From the NCBI GenBank assembly GCA_027922465.2, contig BQMF02000005.1:1550001-1614000 (forward strand): DNA of 64,000 nucleotides, read 5' to 3'. Below, piece by piece: positions 47,301 to 58,809 of this stretch. Source of the stretch: Turritopsis dohrnii. Taxonomy: Eukaryota > Cnidaria > Hydrozoa > Anthoathecata > Oceaniidae. Both the position numbers and the translations under genes were made by a program. Within the stretch, counting starts at the first letter, position 1. Each line of letters begins with the position of its first letter. A model generated the notes under the pieces. The model was not told where the DNA came from and did no database searches. It worked only from the letters and a program-made list of their open reading frames with translations.

Positions 47301-48125
47301 AAAATATGAAAACAGTGCCATGGTGTGTGGAAGAAAAGGTATTTCTTGTTTTATTTTTGCTCCAAGCCTTTTTAAATATGAAAGACCTTCGTGTATTTTG
47401 TATGTGTATGCATGTTTGAAGTCAATTTTTAGAAGCTTTTGGATTTTTAAAGCTCAGCTTAGCTTCCTTTCAGCTCCTCCCCAACAACATCACCATCAAC
47501 ATTATGCACTTTATACAGCTATTTATACTATATTTAGTAGCAATTTTTGGATGTATTCTGGCTATATCACCTTATCTCTTTTTTCCCTACGTATGTTTTT
47601 AACTTTTAGATTAGATATGAGCTTTAATTTCTAAGTATATAATTATTATTGTGATATTTATATTTTTCATTCTGAGGAGATCAATATAGAAACTTTATAT
47701 ATTAGTTTGTGCTGCCCAAACGATATGTTGGTTACCGCCAGTATACACAATCTTTTTATAGGATTCGTTATATTTAATGTGGTTAAATTAAAGTTTCGTA
47801 TTGTGTCGATGCACTTTTTTGGAGTACGTGGGTGGCAAATATCCAGTAGCAATCATTCAGCTTATTCGTACAAAAAAACAGATCTTCATAAATGATCTCC
47901 GCGATAGCATAAAGAAAAGCCCCTTTTTTATGTTATGGTAGGCTGACTTTCTTGACGAACATTGTCAGTCGCATCAATATTTTTGTTTATTTAATGCTGA
48001 TGCTTCTCGAGCTGAATAATGTGACTGTCTTAGTTTTGCAGGACTAGTGTGCTAGTGTTGCATTTTTGTGGCATTTTCAGCAGCAAAGCTTGCAGAAATC
48101 CTTCTGCCCGGTAGGGCATCTTGTT
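44363..48125. repeat. Three head-to-tail copies of a 1.22-kb repeat
   Basis: Units begin at TTTCATC near 44481, 45703 and 46922 and end at GGCATCTTGT at 45690, 46914 and 48124; periods are about 1210-1224 bp. The copies differ by scattered substitutions and small indels, a few percent by eye. Left of unit 1 a 56-bp piece with GGATTTCTGCGTAAGC occurs twice (44367 and 44423) and is absent from the joins. Its GGATTTCTGC is repeated in inverted form (GCAGAAATCC) near each right end, followed by two small hairpins (GCAGAA-ATCC-TTCTGC and TGCCC-GGTA-GGGCA). This resembles non-autonomous Helentron-type elements, which have subterminal inverted repeats, a 3' hairpin and a habit of forming tandem arrays; it could also be a plain tandem duplication. 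The frames inside are broken by indels between copies, so no protein is claimed. Confidence 0.85.
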
Positions 48126-49590
48126 CATATTACTTTTGTGTTGTTTTAGTGAAATGAACGATAAGGATTTTGAAGCACAGCTTGAAATCTGAAATTTTGC
48201 CAACCATACATTTTATTTTTCTATATGTTTTAACTCTAAATCTTTCATTCAATTAATTTTATTCAATGCACTGATTATTGGCGGATCTTGCCTTAAAAAT
48301 ATTTAAATTGGATTTCCGTGTATGTAAGAAAGCCATATTTACAAATTGTCGTTCTTCGTGTTTTTCTTCTTTAGCTGTCCTCCAAACCTAGTGTGATCAT
48401 GATCAATAAAGCCTTTCTATATTTTTTCTTGTTTTTTTATGTAAACTTTGGCTATTTTTAGTTTTTAATCAAAGTTTGAAACAGAGATTTCTAATAGATT
48501 TTTTTTAAAATGTTTTTTTTTTCTTTTGGCTCTTACAGAATCTTATTTTGATTATACATAAAATGAAGACCATCTGTCAATGAGTTTTCAAATCTGATCT
48601 CCCCTTTCAAAATGATCATGCTTATACAATGTTATCAAAAATTAAAATGTATATATTTGTTACTTTGAAAAGTTTTACAAAAGCATCCATCTTAATTTTT
48701 TGATCTCCCTTCACCCCTGTTCTTTTAAAACACTAGAAATGGACGTCATAAAACATTGCTTGTTCTTTAAATGACCGTTGGCTGATTAAATAGTTTTTCA
48801 ATTATCGAGTTTGTCCCGAAGTTCAATTGATGCCATCATGTCAACTCTTTGAATGAAGGGTGTTATTGTATGCCTGTTTCGATGCATTGAATGTTACAAA
48901 TTAAATGTTAAATGCTACTCGTCTCGTGATCATAATGCGAGACAGTGTTCCAACCAATGTTGGGCAAACGTACAATGTTGGGCAGAAATGCGCGACGTGC
49001 AATGTTGGGCAGAAATGAGCAATGTTCTCCCGGTGTTTTGGAATAAGTGAGACCAACAGACCGTTTTGTTTTTCCTGCAGACAGATAAAGCTGGACACAT
49101 TTTTGTTATTCCGAAATTGGGATTCTGTAAAGCTAAATATTGTTATAACTTATTTAACATCTTTGTGATAAGAAATTTAGATTCTTAAGACTCACGTAAA
49201 CACGTGTTAGCATATAGATCGAAGAGCACATGGAACAAGATTTCTCATCTCGCTTCGCCTCGCTTACTCTGTGCGAAACCGGGAGTGCAAAGTTGGACAG
49301 AAACGCGCAATGTTAGGCGAGGCTATAGTTTTCTGATTTATGGAGAACATTGCACGTATCACAACATTGTGTGGGACAACAGTTCTAAAACGATTTTGAG
49401 TGAGTGTTGAGTAGCTTTGAGGCTTCCTAAAAAACTGGCTTTGTCGAAATATTTAAGCATATAAGTATGCCAAAGCATCTGTTTTCGAACAAAACTTATT
49501 TTCATTTCCGTTGTATAGTTTGCAATGTATAACTTGCTGTGCAGGGTATACAAATTGAAATGCTTGAGTGCGGGGGCATTTTTTAGTTAA
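48126..49590. other. Stretch with short AATGTTGGGCAGAAATG repeats
   Basis: At 48955-49025 the word CAATGTTGGGCAGAAATG recurs about three times with small changes, and GCAAAGTTGGACAGAAACGC near 49289-49308 is a further relative. The rest has long T runs and no gene. Confidence 0.45.
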
Positions 49591-49600
49591 AGCTACATGC

Positions 49601-51523
49601 AATCAATCAATCAATTTCAATTTATTTGCCAAAGATTACGTGTCTGACAAATTACAAAGTTTCAAAAGAATAAGAGGCCAGGAGACTACCCCATATAGTC
49701 GAGACTAATCTAAGGAGGTAGCCACCTGAGTATATATGTAAAATACAACAACAAAAGTTTCGAAAAAATAAATAAATAAATAAATAAACAAATAAATAAT
49801 AAAAAAAAAAAAAATAAAATAAAATTAAAATAATGCCAGTAATGTGTATATGATCAGGTAAGAAAAATCTTAGTAATGGCTTAATAGTGATGATTTAACA
49901 AGTGATTTAAATTTCCCATAACCAAGCATGGAAAGGTTTGTGTCACGATGCTGCAATTGAAGACCATTCCAATTGAGAATTGAACGATAACGAATTGACT
50001 GCAAACCATACGAAGTAGTTTTGACTAAAGGTCTTACTAGAATTCCAATGGAACGACCCCTGGTTCGCTGAGAATCACTAAGGAAACTAAGACTGAGAGT
50101 TTCTTGAATACTTGAGGGAGAAGTTTTGTTAAGACTTTGATGTACAAGATTTAGAGTCTGAAAAAAAACAATATCTTTAAACTCAAGAATTTTAGAGGCT
50201 TTAAACAGAGGTTTAGTGTGAGCAAGAAAATGAGAATGAGTAATAAGTCGGATGCATTTCTTTTGAAGGAGAAGGATTCTTGAAGAGACAGAAGGAGATT
50301 GGCCCCATACAAGAGCAGCATAACTTAGATGTGAATTAAAAAGAGCATAGTAGATTGAAGTAAGAATACTAGGAGGAAGGTAATGTCTGAGAAGGCTGAT
50401 GATTCCATTAGCTTGACCAAGTTTAGCACTAACATTGGTTAAATGAAAAGAAAAAGAAAGCGAGTCATCAACAATCACTCCAAGATATCTAGCATGTGAT
50501 TTAAATTTAAGTTCAGTGTCATTGAGGATCAATCTAATGTCATGATCGACTGTTTTTCTAGGATTCTTAAAGAGAAGGGCTTCGGTCTTTGCTACATTCA
50601 ATGCAATTTTGTTTGCATTCAGCCAATCTACCAACTTAACCAAATCATGATTGATTTGATTTTCTAAGATCACAGGACTCTGATCAGAGTATAAAACACT
50701 AGTATCATCTGCAAAAAGACAGGATTTGCCAAATTCAAAGGCATTAGGGATATCATTAATATAAATTAGAAAAAGAAGCGGACCAAGGACAGAGCCTTGT
50801 GGTACACCATATTCAACATCTAGAGAAGATGAGACATTATCAAGAATAGAAACAAACTGCTTCCTACCAATAAGGTACGAACGAAACCATTGATTAGTGA
50901 TACCCCTAACTCCATAAAAATTAAGTTTTGCCAGAAGAATTTCATGGTCCACAGTATCAAATGCTTTTTGTAGATCAATAAATATCCCACAACTTAGCTT
51001 ACCAAGATCAAGAGCGGATCGTATTTGCTCTGTAAGATTAACAAGGGCGTGCACAGTGGAGTGCTTGGCTCTAAAGCCAAATTGATTTTTAAAAATTAGA
51101 TTGTTCGCATCAAAAAAAGATACAAGTCGTGAATGAACAAGTTTCTCAAATATTTTGTCAATATTTGAGAGTAGAGAGATAGGACGATAATTGGTCGCAT
51201 CAAATTGAGAACCTTTGTTTTTGTAGACAGGAATAACTTTGGCGATTTTAAGCGGAGTCAAGAATAAACCAGTTTCAAAGGAGAGATTAAAAATCTTTGT
51301 TAAGATGGGAGAAATATCGTTACAAAGAAGCTTGAGAATTTTAGTTGGAATGCTGTTAGGTCCTACGGATTTAGATAAGTCTAGGGAATTAATCAGCTTA
51401 ATTATTTCATTAGAATTCACTGGCTTGAAGAAAAAAGACTTATGAGGACTATTTTTTAAAAAATGGCGATGGGAACGAATAGCGTTTGGGATTTTGTTTC
51501 TAATGTTTCTAATGTCTTTGGCA
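49601..51523 (-). mobile_element. 5'-truncated CR1/L2-like LINE
   Basis: The element reads leftwards. Its 5' side breaks off inside ORF2, before NIRNKIPNAIRSHRHFLKNS, which matches AKIPRTPKSYTTFLKN of the complete LINE. An open reverse transcriptase follows, then a stop at 49870, an A-rich 3' region and an end of ATTG repeats next to 49600. The word ACATGC occurs at both borders (49595-49600 and 51524-51529), a possible 6-bp target duplication. The 3' end type agrees with the complete LINE at 27.5 kb but the proteins differ widely, so these are two families. Confidence 0.8.
49870..51520 (-). pseudogene. LINE ORF2 remnant: reverse transcriptase domain
   Basis: The frame is open for more than 540 codons with no stop, though it lacks the endonuclease and N-terminus through 5' truncation. 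Motifs in order are PTKILKLL, NYRPISLLSNIDKIFEKLV, FGFRAKHSTVHALVN, FIDLQKAFDTVDHEILL, EYGVPQGSVLGPLLFLIYIN, SCLFADDTSVLY, NKIALNVAKTEALLF and SHLSYAALVWGQSPS. The catalytic ADD is intact. Because no endonuclease is present the copy cannot move alone. An intact frame suggests recent insertion. Confidence 0.85.
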
Positions 51524-51529
51524 ACATGC

Positions 51530-53960
51530 TAGTTTTATTTTTATTATGCACCCAAGGTAGATAATACAACATAAAATCGCTATGTAGCAGAGGACCTATT
51601 AACGTGATTATTTCTTAATAGTTTTCGCTGAGTCATGGTTGAAAATTAAGGGACCCTTCAGTATTATTTTGAGAAAATCTGAAGTTGTAACTGTTGCGAA
51701 AGAAACTTGACAGATGTAATAACAATCTTCAACCAAACACAGAAACAGTTGAACTTCCCTTAAACCCACAGCAACCTAATACCCAGATCTCTTACTTTAT
51801 GTTCCTCAATTAATAACAGAGAAATATTTAAGTATACTTGACTGTTTTCTTTGTAAATTTTTGAAAGACAACAACAGGGAGCAGCCTAATTTACCTGTTT
51901 AACCTTTGAACTCTATAACCATTACCCATAGTAAAATCACGAAGTAAGGAAAGTCAGTTTTCGGTTTTGCTCATGATCCAACTTTTCGTGTTGGCTGTTA
52001 CATATAATAGCTTTCAATAATAAGCTGGCCCATCATTTTTTTTCCTGTTCCAAAACATTAACATGGTGTGATTGGTGAATGAACAACACTTTTTCGTTTC
52101 TTTTTCCACTTTGACCTTTGTTTAGGACCTTTATGCCATAAACTTGATAAAAAAAATAGATTATTGTATAAGAAATCATCCTTCTATTTCTCGTTTTAAG
52201 ATCGCTATTCTTGACTTCATCTGTCCTTATCCTGCATCCACTTTCATAGTGAATAACAAGACCTATTTTGCTTACTGGACTGATGTTTGGTTTCAGTCAT
52301 TTGTGCGAATACAAAGTTGACACATGGGTTTCTAGATCAGATCTTCATGATTAGTTTTGTTCATATCAAACAGATTCAATTGAAAACTAACATCTATTAC
52401 AATAATCTAACTTTTCCAGCTATCGTTTAGTTTGTTTTAGTGACCTTCGAAATCTTGGTTCAAACCTCAGTAGTCCTTTCGACGTTCCTTCAGAAAATTC
52501 TCGACTTGTTGTTTAAAGGTCGTGTATCTGTTAGTAGTCGCAACTAACGTTGTATTTCGACATGAAAAGAAATTTGTTTTTTTTCTTCTCACTCAGATTC
52601 TCACTCAAATTTATTTCCGTCTGATAACGATCACTTTGTCTCTCGTGCTCATCGTCACTGCTTGAATCTCCAAACTCTTCCCCTCCTTCTTCGATATCGA
52701 CAAAATCTACTTCACTCTCATCATCTTCATCCTCGTCACCAGCAAGATTCTCAGCAATAAAAATACAAGTAAATTGTCAACAAACTCCAACTCTGTTAAA
52801 AAGCGAGCATTTTTTGTGATAATAGTGGACGATAAAAATCGTGCGTTTGTTGTTCTGGGTTGGAAATAGCTGCGGGACATCGGCGATTTCTGAAAGCTTT
52901 CCAGGAAGAAACGGGGGCATGTGCCTCTCCAATAATTTTCAGAAACTTAAGAAAGTTTTTTTTTCTGAAAGTTAATACTCAAAAAGTGAACCTCCAGTGT
53001 GATGTCCGGCACGTAAGAGACCTCATAGTAACCTTATTTTTAAGCCATCTGTGGTTCTGTGAAGGCCCAAATTGCAAAGTTTCTCAGAGCCCACTTGGAA
53101 AGACCCCCAGCTGAAAACGGGATTTTCACTTTTTTTTAACTGCACTTGGTAGCGTATTGTTGCTGTTTTGGATGTACTGTCAATTTTCATTTAGATGCTC
53201 GTTAATCTGTTTTACATCCGTTGCTATCTACTGAAGGAGTTGATAGATTTGTTTATTATTCATCTATTTTAAAAAGTCTCTGATAACGTTCACGAGGCTT
53301 CCAGATTTCCAAAACTCACAGAAAAAGGTATTTGTTTTAAACTTTCATGACCGTGATCTCTCTTTTAAATGTTTAAGCAGACATAGAGGCGTTTTAAGAT
53401 GTACATACACACATAGGAATAATAAAGACACAGGGGATGATATACGCTTTTTATTATAAAACGAGTGTTGTATTCTGTAGTGAGCTTTTGTGGTATTATA
53501 TTTTCAAGAGAAACGGCACAAATCCTGCGTATGAACATAGTAATTGATGTCACAACAGAGAACAAACTTTTTTAGATTTTTTGGTTTTTTTTCATAAAAC
53601 AAAATTAAAATTCAGGATATAAAAAAGTAAAAACACTCCAACTTCGACCCAAAGTTCTCTTCTCTACTCCATGCATCGGAAAGGCAAAAGACTCTGGGTT
53701 CGAAGTTTGAGCTTATGACAATAATGCGTCAAGAATGCACTCACTGAAGAAATCAAAATAAGAGAAACCATTACATTGCAGAGTGTGACGTAACATTCAT
53801 TTGACGGTTAAAGACAAACTTTTTTTCTACGTTTGTTTTTTTTTTTTTGAATGCAATGTTTTCTTTTATTTATCATTCTAATAAACTTTTCCCAACAAAA
53901 ATAATTACAAAAGAAAACACCTAATCCAAAATATCCTAACATATATATACACATCTGTTA
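51530..53960. other. Non-coding stretch with one acidic minus-strand frame
   Basis: On the minus strand about 52765-52530, a frame without ATG reads AGDEDEDDESEVDFVDIEEG, then SSSDDEHERQSDRYQT; it may be an orphan exon or a relic of an acidic N-terminus. 51930-52110 is a relative of the repeat at 43960. Nothing else is recognised. Confidence 0.35.
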
Positions 53961-53968
53961 CTTTCGTT

Positions 53969-55096
53969 TCAAATGTTTCGTGTATGGTGATGAGGAGGAA
54001 TCCGTGTGTACTTTGCTTGAGTCGCCACCCACGATGTAATTCTGTCGTCGCCATGTTTAGGTGGGGAAGCTCGAAAGCATTTCCCCATCTTCTTGTCGTA
54101 ATAAATTTCGTCTTCGACGACATCAAGCTTTCGTTTTAGGCTCTTCACATCAACAGGCGGCGATTCACCATGCGCGAGTGAATGTACCATATAGCGCCGG
54201 GTCGACCCATGCCATGTGAGGGAAATTGGGTAGATGATACATCGGGTGTTGCAGGAGGTCATCCAGAAGAGCACAGGTCCTTGATTGGGTTTGTGTCACT
54301 CATGAGAGTGTCAAATACTTCGGAGCCTCCAACCTAAGCCGTGGCCCCTCCTGGAAAGCAGATGCAGTAGCAACTGAGTGAGGCTAGCCACGTAAAATAA
54401 TACCAAATAAATAAATAAAACAGCGGGACACAAACTCGCGTTATCTCCTTTAGAACGACTTCTCGACATGGTCGGATTACGAAGTCCAACATCCTTCTTC
54501 TTCTGGGTTTCCGTTCGTTGTTGTTGAGATAACGTGGAGTTTCGTTGTAGATACGTCGAAACTGATATGTGTTTCCTCATCTTATCCTTCTTTCGAACAG
54601 CTTCATGGTCTCCAATGCGAGGGTTAGGTTGGCCTTTGTTTTTGTTGAGGGTATCATCTCCATCATGAACACTAACATCCGTTCCGTATAGGTTCATGTT
54701 CGGGTCATGTTGGACTCCTAAATGAATGTAAAAGTGTTCTGGATGGTCACAATCATTCCATAAGGAAATTACAGCAAACTTCCTCAGACTTAAATTATTC
54801 TTCAAAGAAACTTTTGTTTATAACAAATCTATAAATTTTGACTTACCAAAAACATTAAACTCAGCTTCATAGTACCCTCTTCTAATCTGATTGTAAATAT
54901 TCAGGCATTGTGGCTCGTTGACCATCATTCTTTGCTTCCTTTCAAAACTCAAATATCGATCAATACGTTGAGCAATGCCAGCGAAGTCATACTTACTTGT
55001 CAGATGATGACGATGTTTTTCACTGAGCGACTGAAGTTTCCTCATCACCACACGTTGCTGTGAAGTAGGAAATGGCTTCGTATTATACGATTCCAT
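53969..55096 (-). pseudogene. Gene I: unrecognised two-exon gene split by a SINE
   Basis: Exon 1 (55096-54847) starts MESYNTKPFPTSQQRVVM and has a basic helical segment (RIDRYLSFERKQRMMV). Exon 2 starts at 54717 after TTTAG. It carries a polar, lysine- and glutamine-rich stretch and is broken at SLCPAV by SINE sequence (54157-54418). Beyond it the frame resumes with DVKSLKRKLDVVEDEIYY and ends SWVATQAKYTRIPPHHHTRN, stop at 53969. Subtracting the SINE and one AACAG copy gives 732 nt, 243 residues, fully in frame. As it stands, translation runs 33 codons into the SINE (a hydrophobic stretch LFIYLVLFYVASLTQLLLH) and stops. No signal peptide or known domain; probably an intracellular protein. I do not recognise the family. 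Confidence 0.7.
54157..54418 (+). mobile_element. SINE copy lacking its tRNA head, inserted in an exon of gene I
   Basis: It aligns from GATTCACCATGCGCGAGTGA through CCTAAGCCGTGGCCCCTCCT to the AAAT-repeat tail with the SINE at 23663-23998, on the opposite strand, and starts exactly where that copy leaves its tRNA-like head. AACAG flanks both sides (54152-54156, 54419-54423), an exact 5-bp target duplication. 5' truncation is common in LINE-mobilised insertions. Confidence 0.88.
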
Positions 55097-55099
55097 TAC

Positions 55100-57300
55100 G
55101 ATAAAGGTTCTAAAACAACAAAGTACTTAATATAATCTTCTCTCTCTTTAAACACGTCTTGCACTACCAAGAGCTCTTACAAAAAGCGGTTATTTTATAA
55201 ATGACGTCAAATTTTCATCTGTGTGTTCTGACGTCAAATGCCAATCTAGTTGCAGTCCTTTACGCCACTTGTTTTCTTGTGCTTTGGGGGATTGAGTCGA
55301 GAATATTTTCTCTTCTTCTCGGACGCTACCGAAACGAAAGCAACCAAAACGTATAGTGTCGAACTGGATACGCACCAGACATACACTGCTACGCTCGTGT
55401 TTATTATGTATTCGCCGCATAAGAACCCGAAATGACATCATCCCTCTAGGCGAAAAACCGACTTGGAACTTAGACAAGTCTGAAAGAAGATAATCTTTTA
55501 TTGTTGTTTACATTACACGAAGTAGTAGAATTACATTTAAATACATATATTACCAGACAAGAAAAAATCTGGTCCCAGCCCGCCATAACATATTTGATTT
55601 GATTAGATAAGGAAATTGGAGGCTCACTTTCCGAGGATCACTTTCTGCACTACCGCTGTAACATCCTTTAAAATGGTCGGCGAAAATCTGGTCGGGAAAT
55701 TAGCACAAAGGATTGGCAATGCTAAAGATAGTGAATATCGATTTTTAGGCTATGATAGCCCTTTTGTTTCCGTGCATACATTTTTTGTTCTTCACATTAT
55801 TACGTTCTTCATGGGATGGGTTTCGAATACTTTCTGATAAAGGGAAATTGGGTTTAAAATTTGAAATCGCGAGCTTTTGTTAATATTACGTCATTTTCTG
55901 AATGGATGATTGGTGATGAACGCAGGTTCAAGCAATTATTCGTTTCTTTTGTCTCTTTTGTCAGCTGTCTATCATGTTTTCCATTTTTATTGACATAGTA
56001 TGTATATTTCTACAGAAATGCACTCCTTCGCAGAGATTTTTCAACAAATTTTCCCACTTAGAAGATACATGGATGCATTTAGCAAACTTCATTTTTTCTG
56101 ATTTCGTGTGCAAGTTTTTTGTCATTATATTAATTTTACGATAAACCAGAATGTAGTGGCCACACCCATGGACAATCTCGCTATCAAGGTCCACATTAAA
56201 GAGTGTGATGGGACTCCAAATAATCTTAAGATATTTTTAGCTTCATAGTTCAGAGCTTTTTGGTTGAAAGTCTGTTAAATTTGTTTGTAGCAGCGAGGCT
56301 ACATCCAAAAATATCAACAAGAGGGAGATAATCAAACAGGAGCTTGATAGAAGTTTAATACTGCTTGCATTGTGTAGTTACTGAGGATCAAAACTCTATG
56401 GAAAAAAGAGTTGTGGACAATACAGATCTCGCATTTAAAACTCTATTTTCTTTGCGATAAAGTTTATATTTACTGTAATAAAAATCACTTTCCACCATCT
56501 TTTAGCGCCATGCTACCTACTATCCAGATGACCGGCATATACATAGCAAGGTAACAGGGCGCAAAAAAAAAAAAAAAAACAGTTGGCGAAAGTTGTTGGG
56601 TGCAAAATAACCGTTTAGGCCGAAACCATCAAAATGATAATTCTGAACGGCTTGACTTTAGCTGACCTTGAGCATTTCTGGGAAAGAATGTTTTTTAGAG
56701 CCACATCTCATATTCAAATTCAATTCTAAGGTCATGGTGCCAAATGGAAAGCGGCCTTGAAAGGAGAACAATAGTAGGTGCAATGATTAGTGTTTTACAG
56801 AAAGGTTCATAAATAATATAAGTTAGAATAAAAAAGGGGGGAAAATCGATACCATAGAACAAGAAAGTTTCTTTGCAACTAAGCTTATATATTAAGTGGT
56901 CGCAAACATGTAGCACAAGCCTGTGTGGTCTTATGTTTCGCGTGTCAACAGAAGCTTCCGCGCGATTCAATTAGCAATATCTAGTAAACTTTTGTAAGAT
57001 CTAAAAAAGTTGATTTTCAAGCAAGTAAAACTCCTATGAATGTGACCTTTCATCTTTTCGCTCGTCTGGTTAAGCTCAACTTTTATGGAATAGAAGATGG
57101 CTGTGATCAAGAAGAAAAGAAACAAAACAGACTGCAGAAAGGTTTGTTTGCACTGCCTTAATTCTTAAAATAAATGTTTAAAGTACATGATCAAATATAT
57201 GCTGGCAAAAAATATATATAGGTATGCAAATACACTACTTATGTGTCGTAAGATTAGATCACATGATGTAACAAAGACATAGAAATACATCCTTTTCCGA
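55100..57300. other. Intergenic stretch between genes I and H
   Basis: No supported gene. A plus-strand ATG at about 55672 opens MVGENLVGKLAQRIGNAKD, followed by a GT, which might be a first exon of an unseen gene, but no continuation was found. The A-run near 56563-56579 is simple sequence. Confidence 0.35.
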
Positions 57301-57304
57301 TCAC

Positions 57305-58802
57305 TCAAACAGCAAGAATGTATTTCGTCATGATTCTTCTCATTTTTCTCAAGTCGTGAACGAGTCGTCGTCTCTTGATCGACATGTCGGCAGTTTGCTG
57401 AAACATTTTATCGTCATCTTTGATGTCGTTGATACCTTTGCAAAGGAACAAGGGTGTGGCTGATTTGGATTTGGTTTCTTGGATAAATTTTTTATCCTGG
57501 CCATAGACTGAAACCTTCACAGACAGCGTTTGCAACTTCCATTTGAAAAACTCCGCGTAGGAGTTAAACTTTCGGAAGATTGGGCATTCCACTGCGTTCG
57601 ACTTTGGTGACAAGTCACATGACGTTTCCTTCCATTCGGTTTTGTTTGCACGAAAACAGAAGTAATTTTCGTATCGCGGCACACACGTCAGTAGTTTAAA
57701 GGTCAGGCTTTTATCCTGTGGAAAGATTGCCCGATCGACCTTGGCGTACAATCTGTATCGATCGATACATTCTAAGCCAGGTGTAATTGTGATGTTTCCT
57801 ATAGAAATTAAAGATCTTTCGAGTTTGGGAAAACAAGATATACACATATTAATCAGCCTTACGACAAATGTTTGAGGCATTAAGATGAAACTTACATAGT
57901 AACTATTAAAAATTGCAGAAACTTTTAGTACTGTAATGATCAAGTAGAGAAAGAGGTGAAAATTTTCTTACGTGTACTTTTAGATTAGAATATTAGAATA
58001 GATTAGAATTAGAAGATCAGAATTATCGAGCAAAATATGACACAAGTAAAGATAAGATATCATTCGTCGGTTCAGTAGCGTTTATTAGAAAATACGAGAT
58101 TTTTCATGTGGTGGACCTGATGATTCCGTGTAAAAAAAATCGAATATCACGCCACAATATGATTTGACTAAAAAACTTTTTTTGAAAAATTCCATTGTTC
58201 CTTTGAGAATGAAATAGTCGGAAAAGAACCGATATTCCGGTTTCTTATTGGTAAAAAAAATGAAGAAAATGAACAGTTGTAAAATAGAGGGCTGTGGTCA
58301 AACCAGCTTTCAAGTAAAAACAATTGGAAATTGATTTGGAATGAACAGTCGACTAAAATCAAAATGGCGAACAAATGAGGTAAATAAATAATCGAATCCA
58401 TCGTGGAGATTCAGCTTCTATTTTGAAAGTTGCAGTTTCTATATTTTTTAACAACTAGCATCATCTTTATATAACCAAGTGCGGTTATATATTGGTGAAT
58501 AAGTTTGTGAAGTAGTGTTGGAAACAAGCTTAGAATAGCACATATAACATGAATTTTTCGAAAATTCAACATCGAATTGTAATTAATGTTTCTGGAAGAA
58601 AAATATCCAAATTCTATGTTCTGTGAGCTTAAATGTAAAAATTTCAATAGAAAATTTCAAAATTCTTTTATTGGGAAAAAAACACTTCAAAGTAAAGTTC
58701 TTCTCTACAATACTTACTTTTCATGCCACTGTTACTACCACCAACCACCAATCGGAGATAAGCCACACATACCACCACACATAATATTTTTTTGATAGCC
58801 AT
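57305..58802 (-). CDS. Gene H: small secreted six-cysteine protein, intact paralog of gene G
   Basis: Exon 1 (58802-58718, 85 nt) encodes MAIKKILCVVVCVAYLRLVV and GGSNSGMK, a typical signal peptide, and ends at GTAAGTA. Exon 2 (57798-57305, after TTTCTATAG) encodes the rest. The total is 579 nt, 192 residues, with a phase-1 intron. Conserved with gene G are six cysteines: GLECID, LTCVP, YFCFR, TSCDL, VECPIF and LFLCK. The segment FRKFNSYAEFFKWKLQTLSV is the best conserved. The C-terminus is basic (MSIKRRRLVHDLRKMRRIM) and is not found in G. The protein is predicted to leave the cell with three disulphides; the family is unknown to me. The exon 1 length and phase equal those of the ILEI-like genes A-D, which may be chance or a shared signal exon. 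Confidence 0.7.
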
Positions 58803-58809
58803 ATTGTTG

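Noticed and set aside
49595..51529. ACATGC at both ends of the truncated LINE as a target duplication
   Set aside because: Six bases is short for this kind of element and the right copy overlaps the zone of weak protein similarity, so it is noted only as possible.
55672..55735. Possible first exon MVGENLVGKLAQRIGNAKD followed by a GT
   Set aside because: No downstream exon could be linked to it, and upstream it is open only through a non-ATG start.
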